A stretch of 11,013 bases of DNA from Candidatus Phytoplasma phoenicium (GTDB lineage Bacteria > Bacillota_I > Bacilli_A > Acholeplasmatales > Acholeplasmataceae): positions 1 through 11,013 of the forward strand of contig NZ_JPSQ01000034.1 of NCBI RefSeq assembly GCF_001189415.1, given 5' to 3'. Shown here in pieces: positions 1-7,655 of the stretch. Both the position numbers and the translations under genes were made by a program. Within the stretch, counting starts at the first letter, position 1. Each line of letters starts with the position of its first letter. The notes under the pieces were generated by a model. The model had not been told where the DNA came from. It searched no databases and worked only from the letters and a program-made list of their open reading frames with translations.

Positions 1-1
1 A

Positions 2-2416
2 ATGATATTTAATTTTTGGAAAAATTTTTTCAATTCTTCAAATAAGTATTTAAAAAAAATTAAACCTAAGGCTTTACAAATAGAAAAATTAAATGATTTT
101 TACTCGAAATTCAAAAATGAACAATTTATTGCAGAAACAGAAAAATTTAAACAAATGTATCGCAACGGAACTTCTTTAGATGAACTTTTAGTACCAGCTT
201 TTGCTTTAGTTTGTGAAGCGTGTAAAAGAATTACTGGTTTAACTCCTTATCATGTCCAAATACTTGGAGCTATTGTTTTACATCAAGGACAAATTATAGA
301 AATGAAAACGGGAGAAGGGAAAACTTTAACTTCTGTTTTGCCTGCTTACTTAAATGCTTTAAGCGAAAAAAGCGTCCATATTGTTACTGTGAATGAATAT
401 TTGGCGCAACGCGAAGCTCAGGGACAAATTGGAGATATTTTTCGTTTTTTAGGCATATCAGTTGGTTTAAATACTAAAGATAAGAATTTTCAAGAAAAAA
501 AACAAGCTTATAGTTGTGACATTCTTTATTCTACCAATAGCGAATTAGGTTTTGATTATTTAAGAGATAATATGGCTACAGATATTAATGAAGTTTTAAT
601 GCAAAAAGAATATAAGTATGCTATCATAGATGAAGTTGATTCTATTTTAATTGATGAATCGCGTACTCCTTTAATTATTTCTAGTCGTGCTCAAAAAGGC
701 AAAAAATTTTATCATGATGCTAATCGTTTTGCTAAAATCTTAAAAGAAAACAATTATATCATTGATTTAGAATCAAAAACTATTGAATTAACTGAAGAAG
801 GTATTAAAAAAGGTGAAAAGTTTTTTCAAATAAAAAATTTATATAGTAATCATAATCGCCACTTACTTCACTTTATTAAAAACGCTTTAAAAGCTTGTTT
901 CCTTATGGAAAAAAATAAAGATTATTTAGTAGATAAAAATCAAATTTTAATTATTGATAAATTTACAGGTAGAATTTTACAAGGTCGTCAATTTAGTGAT
1001 GGTTTACAACAAGCTTTAGAAGCTAAAGAAGGTTGTAGTATTAAAGAAGAAACTGAAATTTCCGCTACAATTACTTATCAAAATTTTTTTCGTATTTATG
1101 AAAAATTATCTGGTATGACTGGAACAGCCAAAACTGAAGAAAAAGAATTTATTAGTATTTACAATACCAAAGTTATTGAAATTCCTACTCATAAATTAAT
1201 GATTAGAGAAGATGCACCTGATTTTGTATTTACTACTATGCAGGCAAAATGGGAAGCTTTATTGAAAGAAGTTGAATATAGATATCAAAAACAACAACCA
1301 GTTTTAATTGGAACAGTAACTGTAGAAACATCAGAACACATTTCTCAAAAATTAAAAAAACAAAAAATTCCTCATTTTGTTTTAAATGCTAAAAATCATT
1401 TCAAAGAATCCGAAATTATTGCTAAAGCGGGTCATAAAGGTTCTATTACTATAGCTACAAATATGGCAGGTCGTGGGACAGATATTCGTTTAGGCGAAGG
1501 TGTTGTTGAGTTAGGTGGATTAGTGGTTTTAGGAACAGAAAGGCATGAATCTAGAAGAATTGACAATCAATTAAGAGGACGTGCAGGTCGCCAAGGAGAT
1601 CCTGGTTTTTCAAGATTTTTTGTTTCAGGTGAAGATGATTTAGTCAAACGTTTTGGCGGAAATCAAATTCAAAGATTAATTATGTTATTGCAAAAAACAC
1701 AAATAAATAATAATAACCCTACTTCTTCCAGAATTTTTACAAAATTTATTACTAATTTACAAAAAAAAATCGAATCTTTAAATTTTAGTTATCGTAAATT
1801 TATTTTACAATTTGATTCTGTATTAGGTTTTCAAAGAAACATCATTTATCAACAAAGAAAAGATATTTTAACATCAGATAAAATCGAAGATATTGTTTTT
1901 CCTCTAGTGATTAAAACTTTGCGTGCTAAAATAATTACTTTTATGAAACATCAAAATCATTTAAAAGAAGAAAAAGACTTTAATGATTTAATTTATTATT
2001 TAGAAAATTTATTCTTTCCTCCTAAAACATTTGTTATAAAAGAATTCAAAAACATTAATAATAATATTATGAATCGACAAGAAATATTACAATTAATAGA
2101 AAAAAAAGTCGAACATCTTAAGGAAGAACAAAAACAAAAATTCAACAAAAACCAAAAAAATCATTACAGTATTATTTTAAAATTAATTATGTTACGTAAT
2201 ATTGATACAAATTTTAAACGTCATATTGTAGATATGCATGTTTTAACCAAAAGTATTAATTTTGTTAGTTATGGTCAAAAAGATACTTTAATTACTTATC
2301 AGCAAGAAGGACAAAAGTTTTTTAATCAAATGATCGACAATATCTCTTTTGATATTACACGTTTGGTTTTAAAATTATCTCTTTTGGAAGAAGAATTTAC
2401 CAAAATATTAAATTAA
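2..2416 (+). CDS. secA: Protein translocase ATPase subunit SecA
   Basis: SecA is the cytosolic motor that binds preproteins and pushes them through the SecYEG channel by ATP hydrolysis. Seen in the 804 residues: Walker A MKTGEGKT (101-108), Walker B-like [10 protein letters not shown] (210-219), the [10 protein letters not shown] motif (371-380), and in the second helicase-like domain [10 protein letters not shown] (486-495) and [13 protein letters not shown] (523-535). The helical scaffold ([10 protein letters not shown], 598-607) and a helical-wing-like end (LRNID...YGQKD, about 731-761) follow. The protein stops soon after, with no C-terminal Cys-rich zinc tail, and is shorter than the roughly 840-residue Bacillus form. 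The ATG at base 2 gives a normal SecA N-terminus, so the gene is probably complete, but its ribosome binding site lies outside the window. prfB follows 91 bases later. In phytoplasmas the Sec route exports secreted effectors and surface proteins. Confidence 0.97.
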   Translation: MIFNFWKNFFNSSNKYLKKIKPKALQIEKLNDFYSKFKNEQFIAETEKFKQMYRNGTSLDELLVPAFALVCEACKRITGLTPYHVQILGAIVLHQGQIIEMKTGEGKTLTSVLPAYLNALSEKSVHIVTVNEYLAQREAQGQIGDIFRFLGISVGLNTKDKNFQEKKQAYSCDILYSTNSELGFDYLRDNMATDINEVLMQKEYKYAIIDEVDSILIDESRTPLIISSRAQKGKKFYHDANRFAKILKENNYIIDLESKTIELTEEGIKKGEKFFQIKNLYSNHNRHLLHFIKNALKACFLMEKNKDYLVDKNQILIIDKFTGRILQGRQFSDGLQQALEAKEGCSIKEETEISATITYQNFFRIYEKLSGMTGTAKTEEKEFISIYNTKVIEIPTHKLMIREDAPDFVFTTMQAKWEALLKEVEYRYQKQQPVLIGTVTVETSEHISQKLKKQKIPHFVLNAKNHFKESEIIAKAGHKGSITIATNMAGRGTDIRLGEGVVELGGLVVLGTERHESRRIDNQLRGRAGRQGDPGFSRFFVSGEDDLVKRFGGNQIQRLIMLLQKTQINNNNPTSSRIFTKFITNLQKKIESLNFSYRKFILQFDSVLGFQRNIIYQQRKDILTSDKIEDIVFPLVIKTLRAKIITFMKHQNHLKEEKDFNDLIYYLENLFFPPKTFVIKEFKNINNNIMNRQEILQLIEKKVEHLKEEQKQKFNKNQKNHYSIILKLIMLRNIDTNFKRHIVDMHVLTKSINFVSYGQKDTLITYQQEGQKFFNQMIDNISFDITRLVLKLSLLEEEFTKILN

Positions 2417-2493
2417 AATTAATTTTTTTAGATATTATCTCTCAAATAAAATATTGGCAATATATAAAAATATGATTGTCTATTTTTTGTCAT

Positions 2494-2498
2494 AAGGA
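2494..2498 (+). promoter_or_regulatory. Ribosome binding site of prfB
   Basis: AAGGA lies 9 bases before the prfB ATG. It supports that start, and no upstream short leader frame with an internal stop is needed. Confidence 0.6.
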
Positions 2499-2507
2499 TA
2501 CAAAAAT

Positions 2508-3605
2508 ATGGAAAAATATGAATTTAATAAAATTTTAGAAAATTTAAAAATAATTTTGTCTAATTTAGCTCATAAAATTGATTTAAAAAAACAAAATAAG
2601 AAAATTACTCAATTAACTAAATCAATGGAAAAACCAGATTTTTGGAATGAAAATCCTAATATGACTGCTACTATGCGCACATTGCATCAAATACAAGCTC
2701 GCATTAATATGTTTAATGAATTTCAAAAAAGATTTCAAGATTTAGTTACAATGAATGAATTTACAGATGAAAAACATTCTGATTTTAATTTGTTAATTGA
2801 AGAATTACAAAATATCCAAAAAAATATTAAAAATTTTGAAATCGAAATTTTATTAAATCAACCTTATGATTCGAATAATGCTATTATAACTTTACATTCA
2901 GGTGCTGGTGGTACCGAATCACAAGATTGGTGTGAAATGTTATTTCGTATGTATCAAAAGTATGCTCAAAAAAAAAATTTTAAATCGAAAATTTTGTATA
3001 TGCAAAAAGGAGAAGAAGCTGGATTAAAATCTATCAGTTTTACAATTGAAGGTTTGTATGCTTATGGTTATCTAAAATCTGAAATGGGAGTGCACCGATT
3101 AATACGTGTTTCTCCTTTTGATTCTAATGCTAAACGACATACTTCTTTTGCTTCTTGCGAAGTATTACCAGAAATTAATGAGAAAATTATAATTGATTTA
3201 AAAATTGAAGATTTAAAAATTGATGTTTTTCGTAGTAGCGGGGCAGGCGGCCAACATGTTAATACGACTGATTCTGCTGTGAGAGTTACTCATTTACCTA
3301 CGAATATAGTTGTTAATTGTCAAAACGAAAGAAGTCAAATTAAAAATAGAGAAAAAGCTTTACATATTTTAAAAACTAAATTATGGCAATTAGAAGAAGA
3401 TCGTAAAAAAGAAAATCAAAAAAATTTTACCAAAGGTCAAAAAGATATTAGCTGGGGATCTCAAATTCGGTCTTATATTTTTCATCCTTATCAAATGGTG
3501 AAAGATCACCGTACTAATTGTGAAGTATTTCAAATAAATTTAGTAATGGATGGTCATTTGGATGATTTAATTAATGCTTTTTTAATACAATCCATAAATC
3601 AATAA
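2508..3605 (+). CDS. prfB: Peptide chain release factor 2 (RF2)
   Basis: RF2 reads UAA and UGA stop codons and triggers peptide release in the ribosome. Its 365 residues match the family's usual length. Seen: N-terminal helical domain ending in EKPDFWNE (41-48), SGAGGTESQDW (131-141), the anticodon-like tripeptide SPF (202-204) that distinguishes RF2 from RF1, and the catalytic GGQ (247-249) in SGAGGQHVN. Many bacteria need a programmed +1 frameshift at an in-frame UGA near codon 25. Here that place reads Ile-Asp (ATT GAT, 2577-2582) in one open frame, so no frameshift is required. A run of ten A (2968-2977) sits inside the gene. It follows secA as in Bacillus. The presence of RF2 implies that UGA is a stop in this organism, unlike in mycoplasmas that lost RF2. 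Confidence 0.97.
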   Translation: MEKYEFNKILENLKIILSNLAHKIDLKKQNKKITQLTKSMEKPDFWNENPNMTATMRTLHQIQARINMFNEFQKRFQDLVTMNEFTDEKHSDFNLLIEELQNIQKNIKNFEIEILLNQPYDSNNAIITLHSGAGGTESQDWCEMLFRMYQKYAQKKNFKSKILYMQKGEEAGLKSISFTIEGLYAYGYLKSEMGVHRLIRVSPFDSNAKRHTSFASCEVLPEINEKIIIDLKIEDLKIDVFRSSGAGGQHVNTTDSAVRVTHLPTNIVVNCQNERSQIKNREKALHILKTKLWQLEEDRKKENQKNFTKGQKDISWGSQIRSYIFHPYQMVKDHRTNCEVFQINLVMDGHLDDLINAFLIQSINQ

Positions 3606-3715
3606 AAATAACGTGTATTTTGATAACAATAGGTTTTTTTTAAAATTAAAAACATTTTTGGTCATATACAATTAATTTATTAGTTGATAAAAATATATTG
3701 AGTAAAGTAAAGAAA

Positions 3716-4432
3716 ATGACAGTTATGTTAAAATTAAATAAAGATAAACATTATTATTTCAACATTTGGCTGACTAAATGGTTTTGGATGATTTTTTATA
3801 CATTACTTTTATCTTTAGGAGTTTATTTTTTTACTTTTGGATTTCAATTAGTGACTGGAGGGTTAGACGGTTTAACTGTCTTAACCATAGAAATTTTACA
3901 AAATTGTGGTCTGCCAAATGATTATATACCCCGAGTAGAATATTTATATGGATTTTACAATATTATTAGTTTAATAGCGGGATATAAGGTTTTTGGTAAA
4001 GATTTTTGTTATCATACTGGTATTTTATGTATCATCTTATGTTTAAGTGTTTCTTTTTTAAGTTGGCTTTTCGGCGACATTAGTATTGTAACCTGTTACC
4101 TCAGTCCTAATGATTATTTTAATTTAATTTTTGTTTCTATTGCAAGTGGTATCTTATTTGGTATTGCTTTAGGAAATATTCGTAAATATAAATATACCAC
4201 TGGTGGAATGGATATTTTTCAAAAAATTTTAAAAGATATTTATGGTATAAATTTTATTTGGGTTGTTTTCATAACTGATGGAGTTTTAATATTGCTAACA
4301 GCAATCATTATTGCTACGAAGAATCATGATTTAATGCAATTTATTATTAGATTTTTTTGCTCTTATTTATCTTCTTTTATTATGAGTTGTATTATCGAAA
4401 AAATCGCTCCTGAAATTCAAAGTGTTAAATAA
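3716..4432 (+). CDS. YitT/UPF0750-family integral membrane protein
   Basis: A hydrophobic protein of 238 residues from this ATG, function unknown. It resembles the membrane domain of the YitT family (YitT, YvjA and relatives in Bacillus). Evidence is a set of about six membrane-spanning stretches and the paired glycine motifs typical of the family: TGGLDG near residues 47-52 and TGGMDI near 162-167, each following a membrane segment. The cytosolic C-terminal DUF2179 domain of Bacillus relatives is absent, since the chain ends shortly after the last hydrophobic stretch. The start is uncertain. TTG at 3698 adds six residues, ATG at 3725 removes three, and none has a clear ribosome binding site. 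The gene follows prfB by about 110 bases, the position yvjA holds in Bacillus as I recall. No substrate can be named. Confidence 0.8.
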   Translation: MTVMLKLNKDKHYYFNIWLTKWFWMIFYTLLLSLGVYFFTFGFQLVTGGLDGLTVLTIEILQNCGLPNDYIPRVEYLYGFYNIISLIAGYKVFGKDFCYHTGILCIILCLSVSFLSWLFGDISIVTCYLSPNDYFNLIFVSIASGILFGIALGNIRKYKYTTGGMDIFQKILKDIYGINFIWVVFITDGVLILLTAIIIATKNHDLMQFIIRFFCSYLSSFIMSCIIEKIAPEIQSVK

Positions 4433-4537
4433 CATTTAAATAATTTTTATTAATTTTTTGGCATAATTATTCTATAAATTAAAAATTTAAATTATTTTTT
4501 TGTTTTTATAAAAAAATATTTTAAAAAATAAATAAAA

Positions 4538-4557
4538 AAGCCCATAAACATGGGTTT
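4538..4557. terminator. Terminator-like hairpin, possibly bidirectional
   Basis: An 8-pair stem (AAGCCCAT / ATGGGTTT, with one G-T pair) closes a 4-base AAAC loop. It is the only G+C-containing hairpin in the gap. Reading rightwards it is followed by a moderate T-rich stretch (GAATTTCTTTATAC), enough to end the block-1 transcript. Reading leftwards the tail is a much better T tract, CTTTTTTATTTATTTTTT. It therefore may work on both strands, although no minus-strand gene lies in the window. Confidence 0.5.
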
Positions 4558-4593
4558 GAATTTCTTTATACAAATTTTTTATTTAGATAAATA

Positions 4594-4599
4594 TATAAT
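4594..4599 (+). promoter_or_regulatory. Candidate -10 box for the nadE operon
   Basis: A perfect TATAAT 54 bases before the chosen nadE start, downstream of the hairpin. No convincing -35 hexamer is found 16-19 bases upstream. In sequence this A/T-rich such boxes arise by chance, so support comes mostly from position. Confidence 0.3.
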
Positions 4600-4640
4600 T
4601 TATTAAAATATTTGAAAATTTTTATTTTATTTTTTTATTT

Positions 4641-4647
4641 AGAAAGG
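4641..4647 (+). promoter_or_regulatory. Ribosome binding site deciding the nadE start
   Basis: AGAAAGG ends 6 bases before ATG 4654. This favours that ATG over the in-frame TTG at 4612, whose extra 14 residues are mostly Phe, Leu and Ile and lie outside the nitrilase fold. Confidence 0.6.
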
Positions 4648-4653
4648 TTTCTT

Positions 4654-6402
4654 ATGTATCACAATGGTTCGATTAAAATAGAATTAGCTAGTCCTAATTT
4701 ATATGTTGGCAATCCTATGAAAAATGCTCAGAGTATTTTACAAATTTTAAATCAAAGTAAAGCTAGTTTTGTTTTATTTCCTGAATTATGTTTGAGTAAT
4801 TATACAGCAGGAGATTTATTCTTTGATACAACTTTTTATCAGGAAATTTTAGAGGCTCTTGTGTTTATTATGAAATATAATGGTTTTCCTGGAGTATATT
4901 TGTTGGGGATGCCTTTTGTATTAGAGGAAATTATTTTTAATGTAGCTATAGTTATTCAAAAAGATAAAATTTTAGGCATTGTGCCTAAAAAAACTATTCC
5001 TAATTATAAAGAATTTAGTGAAAAAAGATGGTTTCAATCTGGTAAACATCTACCAACACAAATAATTGATTTTTTAGGACAAAAAGTTTCAATAGGGGAC
5101 ATTTTATTTATTAATTCTCAATTTGATATAATGTTTGGAGTAGAAATTTGTCAAGATTTATGGACTATAGAATCGCCTAGCGATTTATTAACTTTGAATG
5201 GCGCTCATCTTATTTTTAATTTATCTGCTTCTACTGAACATACTGGCAAAACTATATTACGTAAAATGGCTGTTTTAGATCATTCACGTAAACAAATAGG
5301 TGGTTATTTTTATACTAGTAGCGGCATTACTGAATTAAATGCTGATACTTTATTTTCAAATCATAAAATAGCTGCTGTTTTAGGAGAAATTATTGGAGAA
5401 AAAAATTTATCTTCTTCAGATGTGAGTTTAGTAGTTGATGTTTTTGTAGATACTATTAAGTATCAAAGAAGAATTGATACTACGTATAGCGATCAAAGAA
5501 TAGGTAAAAAATTTAATTTTTTTAAATCTTTTTTTACATTAATAGAATCTAATGATTATATTTTTGAAAAACCTTTTGCTACTCAACCTTTTATTAATTT
5601 TAACTCTTCTTTATTAGAAGAATTAAAATTAGCTAATATTATTCAAGTTTCATCTTTAAAAAGTAAAATAAATCAATTAGAAGTTAATATAAAAATTATT
5701 TTACATATGACTGATCAATTAGATGTGTTTTTAACTCTTTTAGTGTTAATACAAAGTTGCGAACATACAACATATTTATCTCGTTTATTAATTGTAATCA
5801 ATACTAACATGTTCCAAAATAAACTTTTGTTATCGCAACTTAAAAAATTTTTGGATCAAATGAATATTGTTTATATCCAAGAAGATAAGATAAAAAATCA
5901 TATAAAACAAGAACACGCTCGCAATCAATTGCCTAAAATGATTTTGGAGAGTTATAATTTATCTGATATTGCTTTAGGTCAAATAACTTATCAAAGGTAT
6001 TCAAGTGATTATGTTTATAATACTAATATAGGGATTTCACATACTTTTATGGTCGAATTAATAAAATTTCATTTTGACAATTCTACAATTTCATTAAATC
6101 AAGCCATAAAACAAATTTATTTGCAAAAAATAACCGAATTTTTAACCCAAAATATAATTATAGAAGATTTTATTTTATATCATCATTTAACGAATAATTT
6201 TACTCAAAACAAAATTGCTTCTTTGATCCATCAAACTTTTGATATAACCAAAACAAAAAGCTTGCAATTAGTTTCTTCATATATGCAACGTTTTTATCAA
6301 GCACAAAATAAGAGGCAATATATTTCATCTGGACCTAAAATTTTTGCTTATAGCCTTTCATATCGTACAGAATTAAAATTACCGATATTTATGAAGAATT
6401 AA
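4654..6402 (+). CDS. nadE: Glutamine-dependent NAD synthetase homologue, synthetase domain degenerate
   Basis: The family converts nicotinate adenine dinucleotide to NAD, using ammonia freed from glutamine by an N-terminal nitrilase-type domain. In this 582-residue protein the glutaminase triad is visible: Glu44 (FPELCLS), Lys112 (VPKKTIP) and Cys166 (VEICQDLW). The C-terminal half aligns with the mycobacterial/eukaryotic form through LSDIALGQITY (436-446) and SGPKIFAYSLS (559-569). Yet the ATP-pyrophosphatase loop SGGLDS is replaced by TDQLDV (353-358), roughly 12 residues with most of GTGD before LSE are missing, the Lys of the VPKT motif reads His, and the loop after it is shortened. The length is below the 640-680 of that subfamily. 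The second half is therefore unlikely to adenylate its substrate. The frame is fully open, so it is called a gene rather than a pseudogene; an early decaying pseudogene remains possible. It heads the block containing mnmA, 30 bases downstream. Confidence 0.85.
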   Translation: MYHNGSIKIELASPNLYVGNPMKNAQSILQILNQSKASFVLFPELCLSNYTAGDLFFDTTFYQEILEALVFIMKYNGFPGVYLLGMPFVLEEIIFNVAIVIQKDKILGIVPKKTIPNYKEFSEKRWFQSGKHLPTQIIDFLGQKVSIGDILFINSQFDIMFGVEICQDLWTIESPSDLLTLNGAHLIFNLSASTEHTGKTILRKMAVLDHSRKQIGGYFYTSSGITELNADTLFSNHKIAAVLGEIIGEKNLSSSDVSLVVDVFVDTIKYQRRIDTTYSDQRIGKKFNFFKSFFTLIESNDYIFEKPFATQPFINFNSSLLEELKLANIIQVSSLKSKINQLEVNIKIILHMTDQLDVFLTLLVLIQSCEHTTYLSRLLIVINTNMFQNKLLLSQLKKFLDQMNIVYIQEDKIKNHIKQEHARNQLPKMILESYNLSDIALGQITYQRYSSDYVYNTNIGISHTFMVELIKFHFDNSTISLNQAIKQIYLQKITEFLTQNIIIEDFILYHHLTNNFTQNKIASLIHQTFDITKTKSLQLVSSYMQRFYQAQNKRQYISSGPKIFAYSLSYRTELKLPIFMKN

Positions 6403-6411
6403 TAAATTCAT

Positions 6412-6417
6412 AAAGGA
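6412..6417 (+). promoter_or_regulatory. Ribosome binding site of mnmA, unusually distant
   Basis: AAAGGA lies in the nadE-mnmA gap but ends 15 bases before the ATG, further than the usual 5-10. No ATG, GTG or TTG in frame lies closer to it, and the protein start is fixed by the family (a few residues before the SGG loop). Confidence 0.45.
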
Positions 6418-6432
6418 AATATAAATAAAATT

Positions 6433-7575
6433 ATGAAAAAAAAAGTTATTATCGGTTTATCTGGTGGAGTAGATAGTAGTGTGGCAGCTTTTTTGTTGAA
6501 AACACAAGGTTATGAAGTTGAAGGAGTTTTTATGCGTAATTGGGATAGTAGTTTGAATTATGATATTCAAGGAAATCCTTATTTAAAAGAAAATATTTGT
6601 CCGCAAGAACAAGATTTTCAAGATGCTTTACAAGTCGCACAACAATTAAATATTAAATGTCATAAAGTTGATTTTTCAGAAAAATATTGGGAACAAGTGT
6701 TCTCTGTTTTTTTAAAAAAATTACAACAAAATTTAACTCCGAATCCTGATGTTTTGTGTAATAATCGTATTAAATTTTCTACTTTTATCCAATATGCTCA
6801 ACAATTTAAACCGGATTATATTGCGATGGGTCATTATGCTAAAATTGGTTATTATCAAAATAAACCTATTTTAATGAAAGCTGTTGATAAAAATAAAGAT
6901 CAAACTTATTTTTTATCACAATTAAAACAACAACAACTAGAAAATGTTTTGTTTCCTTTAGGAGATATGACAAAAACAACAGTCCGAAAGATCGCTTTAA
7001 GAGAAAAATTCATTACAGCTAAAAAAAAAGATTCCACTGGGATTTGCTTTATTGGAGAAAGAAAATTTTTTAGTTTTTTAAACAATTATTTGCCAAAAAA
7101 TAAAGGTTATATTGAAGATATGCAAGGTAATATATTGAAAGAACACGAAGGAGTTGTTAAATATACTATTGGTCAACGTAAAGGACTCAATTTAAAAGTA
7201 ACAAAAATGAATCAAGCGCCTTGGTTTGTAGTGGGAAAAAATTTACAAACCAATACTCTTTATGTGGATCAAAGTTATGATAGTGATTATTTGTATAGTG
7301 ACGCTGCTTTAATTGTAGATGTATCCTGGAGAAACAAAGATATTTTGCAAAATCATGGTAAAATAAGAATGAAAGCTAAATTTCGTTACCGCCAAATTGA
7401 ACAAGAAGTCATATTACACTGGTTGACAAGTAATACTTTGAAAGTTGAATATCCACAAAAAATTAAATTAGTTACTCCAGGACAAATTTGTGCTTTTTAT
7501 AAAGATGATGTTTGTTTCGGTGCAGGCGTTATTCAAGAAGTGTATTTACAAAATAAAAAAATGTTATATACTTAA
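6433..7575 (+). CDS. mnmA: tRNA-specific 2-thiouridylase MnmA
   Basis: MnmA activates U34 of Lys, Glu and Gln tRNAs with ATP and places sulfur on it, taken from a cysteine-desulfurase relay, which sharpens codon reading. Its 380 residues are a normal length. Seen: the ATP-pyrophosphatase loop SGGVDSS (10-16), NPDVLCNNRIKF with catalytic Cys109 (104-115), GHYAKI (133-138), STGICFIGER with the second catalytic Cys205 (201-210) and YTIGQRKGL (244-252), then the C-terminal beta-barrel. All key residues are present, so it should be active. Two runs of nine A occur: at codons 2-4 (6436-6444) and just before the Cys205 motif (7021-7029). It lies 30 bases after nadE and 80 before the rel ATG, probably co-transcribed. 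Its intact loop contrasts with the broken equivalent in nadE next door. Confidence 0.97.
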   Translation: MKKKVIIGLSGGVDSSVAAFLLKTQGYEVEGVFMRNWDSSLNYDIQGNPYLKENICPQEQDFQDALQVAQQLNIKCHKVDFSEKYWEQVFSVFLKKLQQNLTPNPDVLCNNRIKFSTFIQYAQQFKPDYIAMGHYAKIGYYQNKPILMKAVDKNKDQTYFLSQLKQQQLENVLFPLGDMTKTTVRKIALREKFITAKKKDSTGICFIGERKFFSFLNNYLPKNKGYIEDMQGNILKEHEGVVKYTIGQRKGLNLKVTKMNQAPWFVVGKNLQTNTLYVDQSYDSDYLYSDAALIVDVSWRNKDILQNHGKIRMKAKFRYRQIEQEVILHWLTSNTLKVEYPQKIKLVTPGQICAFYKDDVCFGAGVIQEVYLQNKKMLYT

Positions 7576-7582
7576 ATATTTT

Positions 7583-7613
7583 TTCTAAATTCTTTTAGAA
7601 TCATTTTATGATT
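7583..7613. repeat. Two overlapping short hairpins between mnmA and rel
   Basis: TTCTAAA / TTTAGAA (7583-7589 with 7594-7600, 4-base loop) overlaps AATCAT / ATGATT (7599-7604 with 7608-7613, 3-base loop) by two bases. The stems are A/T-rich and no long T run follows, so neither is a good terminator. They could be a processing site or chance. Confidence 0.25.
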
Positions 7614-7636
7614 AAAAAGTATTAATGTAAGAAGTT

Positions 7637-7644
7637 AAAAGGTG
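7637..7644 (+). promoter_or_regulatory. Ribosome binding site of rel
   Basis: AAAAGGTG precedes two possible starts in the same frame: TTG 7653 (AAAAGG ends 10 bases before it) and ATG 7656 (13 bases). The ATG is taken here. The difference is one residue. Confidence 0.5.
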
Positions 7645-7655
7645 TTGAGTATTTG

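Larger units (their letters stand above)
4433..4653. other. Gene-free gap between the two gene blocks
   Basis: 221 bases of nearly pure A/T, the longest non-coding stretch here. It separates the secA-prfB-yitT block from the nadE-mnmA-rel-hisS block. No open frame or tRNA is seen. It holds the hairpin at 4538-4557, a TATAAT box at 4594-4599 and the nadE ribosome binding site. Confidence 0.6.

Noticed and set aside
2508..2600. Programmed +1 frameshift in prfB
   Set aside because: The frame is open from ATG to the full-length end and the aligned site has ATT GAT with no in-frame TGA.
3606..3715. Promoter between prfB and the YitT-family gene (TTGATA at 3620, TAAAAT at 3641)
   Set aside because: Spacing is only 15 bases and similar hexamers are frequent throughout this A/T-rich sequence.
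4433..4500. Long A/T inverted repeat (AAATAATTT near 4438 with AAATTATTT near 4490)
   Set aside because: A nine-pair A/T-only stem with a loop of about 40 bases is expected by chance in this composition.
4612..4653. TTG at 4612 as the nadE start, giving a hydrophobic MKIFILFFYL N-terminus resembling a signal peptide
   Set aside because: No ribosome binding site precedes it, whereas AGAAAGG sits at the right distance before ATG 4654, and the family is cytosolic and begins near that ATG.
4654..6402. Calling the NAD synthetase homologue a plain pseudogene
   Set aside because: No stop or frameshift interrupts 582 codons, the ribosome binding site is good, the glutaminase triad is intact and C-terminal family markers remain. 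Decay is possible but not shown.
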